Assembly (NCBI GenBank): GCA_945788545.1
Contig: CALZMK010000098.1
Location: 1-6,195 of the forward strand
DNA length: 6,195 nucleotides
Direction of reading: 5' to 3'
Origin: an uncultured Prevotella sp.
GTDB taxonomy: Bacteria; Bacteroidota; Bacteroidia; Bacteroidales; Bacteroidaceae
In this document: positions 5,636-6,195 of the stretch, one piece after another
Layout of the letters: each line of letters opens with the position of its first letter
Numbering within the stretch: the stretch's first letter is position 1
The notes under the pieces: generated by a model
What the model was told of the DNA's origin: nothing
Seen by the model: the letters and a program-made list of their open reading frames with translations, nothing else
Database searches by the model: none
Program-made: the position numbers and the translations under genes

Positions 5636-6195
5636 TTATGCCAAGGGATTCCATCCTTGTGCCACGAGTTCAAACTCGTTGTCGTCTCTTGTGACGAGCA
5701 CTTTTCCCAGACTTTCCTTGGTGATATGTCCGATGAGATGCACTCCCTCGATGTCTTTCACTCTCTCATGATCGCCGATGGGCACAGTGAAGAGCAATTC
5801 ATAGTCCTCACCGCCGTTGAGGGCGCAAGTGGTGACATTGAGGTTGAGTTCCTCTGCCATCACCGCAGTCTGATAGTCGATGGGGATATTCTTCTCGAAG
5901 ATGCGGCATCCCACATGACTCTGATGGCAGATATGGAGGAGTTCGCTACTGAGTCCGTCGCTGATATCCATCATAGCGGTGGGTTTCACTCCCGCAACTT
6001 TGAGTTTCTCGATGATGTCTCCTCGTGCCTCTGCCTGCAACTGTCGCTGGAGCAGGTATTCCTTACCTACAAAGTCGGGTTGGAAATGGCTCAGTTCCTC
6101 GAGTGCCCGTTTGTCACCCTTCTTCCTTGCCTCTTCCACCTGCTGATAGTACACCGTCTTCTCGCGTTCGAGGAGTTGGAGTCCCATATATGCCG
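5636..6195 (-). CDS. thiL: Thiamine-monophosphate kinase ThiL, C-terminal part (5' end outside window)
   Basis: ThiL phosphorylates thiamine monophosphate with ATP to the active cofactor thiamine diphosphate in the cytoplasm. The visible 186 codons cover the C-terminal half of an enzyme normally about 310-350 residues long. The frame stays open to the right edge (Ala-Tyr precede the first in-window ATG at 6187), and that Met is probably internal, since AYMGLQLLEREK reads like the middle of the protein. Diagnostic motifs are MMDISDGLSSELLHIC (72-87 counted from that Met) and NGGEDYELLFTV (124-135), the conserved AIR-synthase/ThiL-superfamily segments expected in the C-terminal domain. It ends in TAA at 5638-5636, followed by the octamer hairpin. 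The tRNA promoter downstream separates it from the coaW unit. Nothing about its own promoter or a TPP riboswitch can be seen, because the 5' end is missing. Confidence 0.95.
   Translation of the reverse strand, partial: AYMGLQLLEREKTVYYQQVEEARKKGDKRALEELSHFQPDFVGKEYLLQRQLQAEARGDIIEKLKVAGVKPTAMMDISDGLSSELLHICHQSHVGCRIFEKNIPIDYQTAVMAEELNLNVTTCALNGGEDYELLFTVPIGDHERVKDIEGVHLIGHITKESLGKVLVTRDDNEFELVAQGWNPLA

Overview
The window looks like chromosome from a Bacteroidales bacterium, probably Prevotellaceae (the family is inference). The signs are Bacteroidetes-type promoters (TTTG, 20 bases, TAnnTTTG), A-rich leaders instead of strong Shine-Dalgarno sites, a tRNA without encoded CCA, and Bacteroidales-like protein sequences. 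Every gene I can support lies on the minus strand; the many open frames on the plus strand are shadows.

Reading in the direction of transcription, from the right edge to the left: (1) the C-terminal half of thiL (thiamine-monophosphate kinase), entering from beyond the window and followed by a hairpin built from CACAGAG octamers; (2) a tRNA-Phe(GAA) gene with its own promoter and a strong intrinsic terminator; (3) a promoter driving a type II pantothenate kinase (coaW-like), followed 35 bases later by an FMN-dependent nitronate monooxygenase / FabK-like oxidoreductase; (4) a large inverted repeat made of 9-base units, one end of which supplies the stop codon of the oxidoreductase; (5) one very long frame that starts at 3262 and is still open at base 1, at least 1087 codons.

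The long gene is the most interesting item. It joins a degenerate N-terminal GT-A-like domain, a family 2 glycosyltransferase, a GalT/HIT-type nucleotidyl-transfer domain (CxxC, NPFPI-HFTIP and HAHFQ motifs; I believe this is the DUF4922 family) and a SpoIID/LytB-type glycan-cleaving domain. I see no signal peptide or membrane segment. Such a chain could build, phosphorolyse or transfer, and cleave sugars, but its substrate is unknown.

Three different short-repeat families occur within about 6 kb: heptanucleotides inside the long gene, 9-base units between genes, and octamers behind thiL. The heptanucleotide tract lies in frame within the SpoIID part and has a 17-base exact match inside the glycosyltransferase part of the same gene. 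Gain or loss of one unit would shift the frame. thiL, coaW and the oxidoreductase look like ordinary metabolic genes; I see no evidence that they share a pathway with the long fusion gene.
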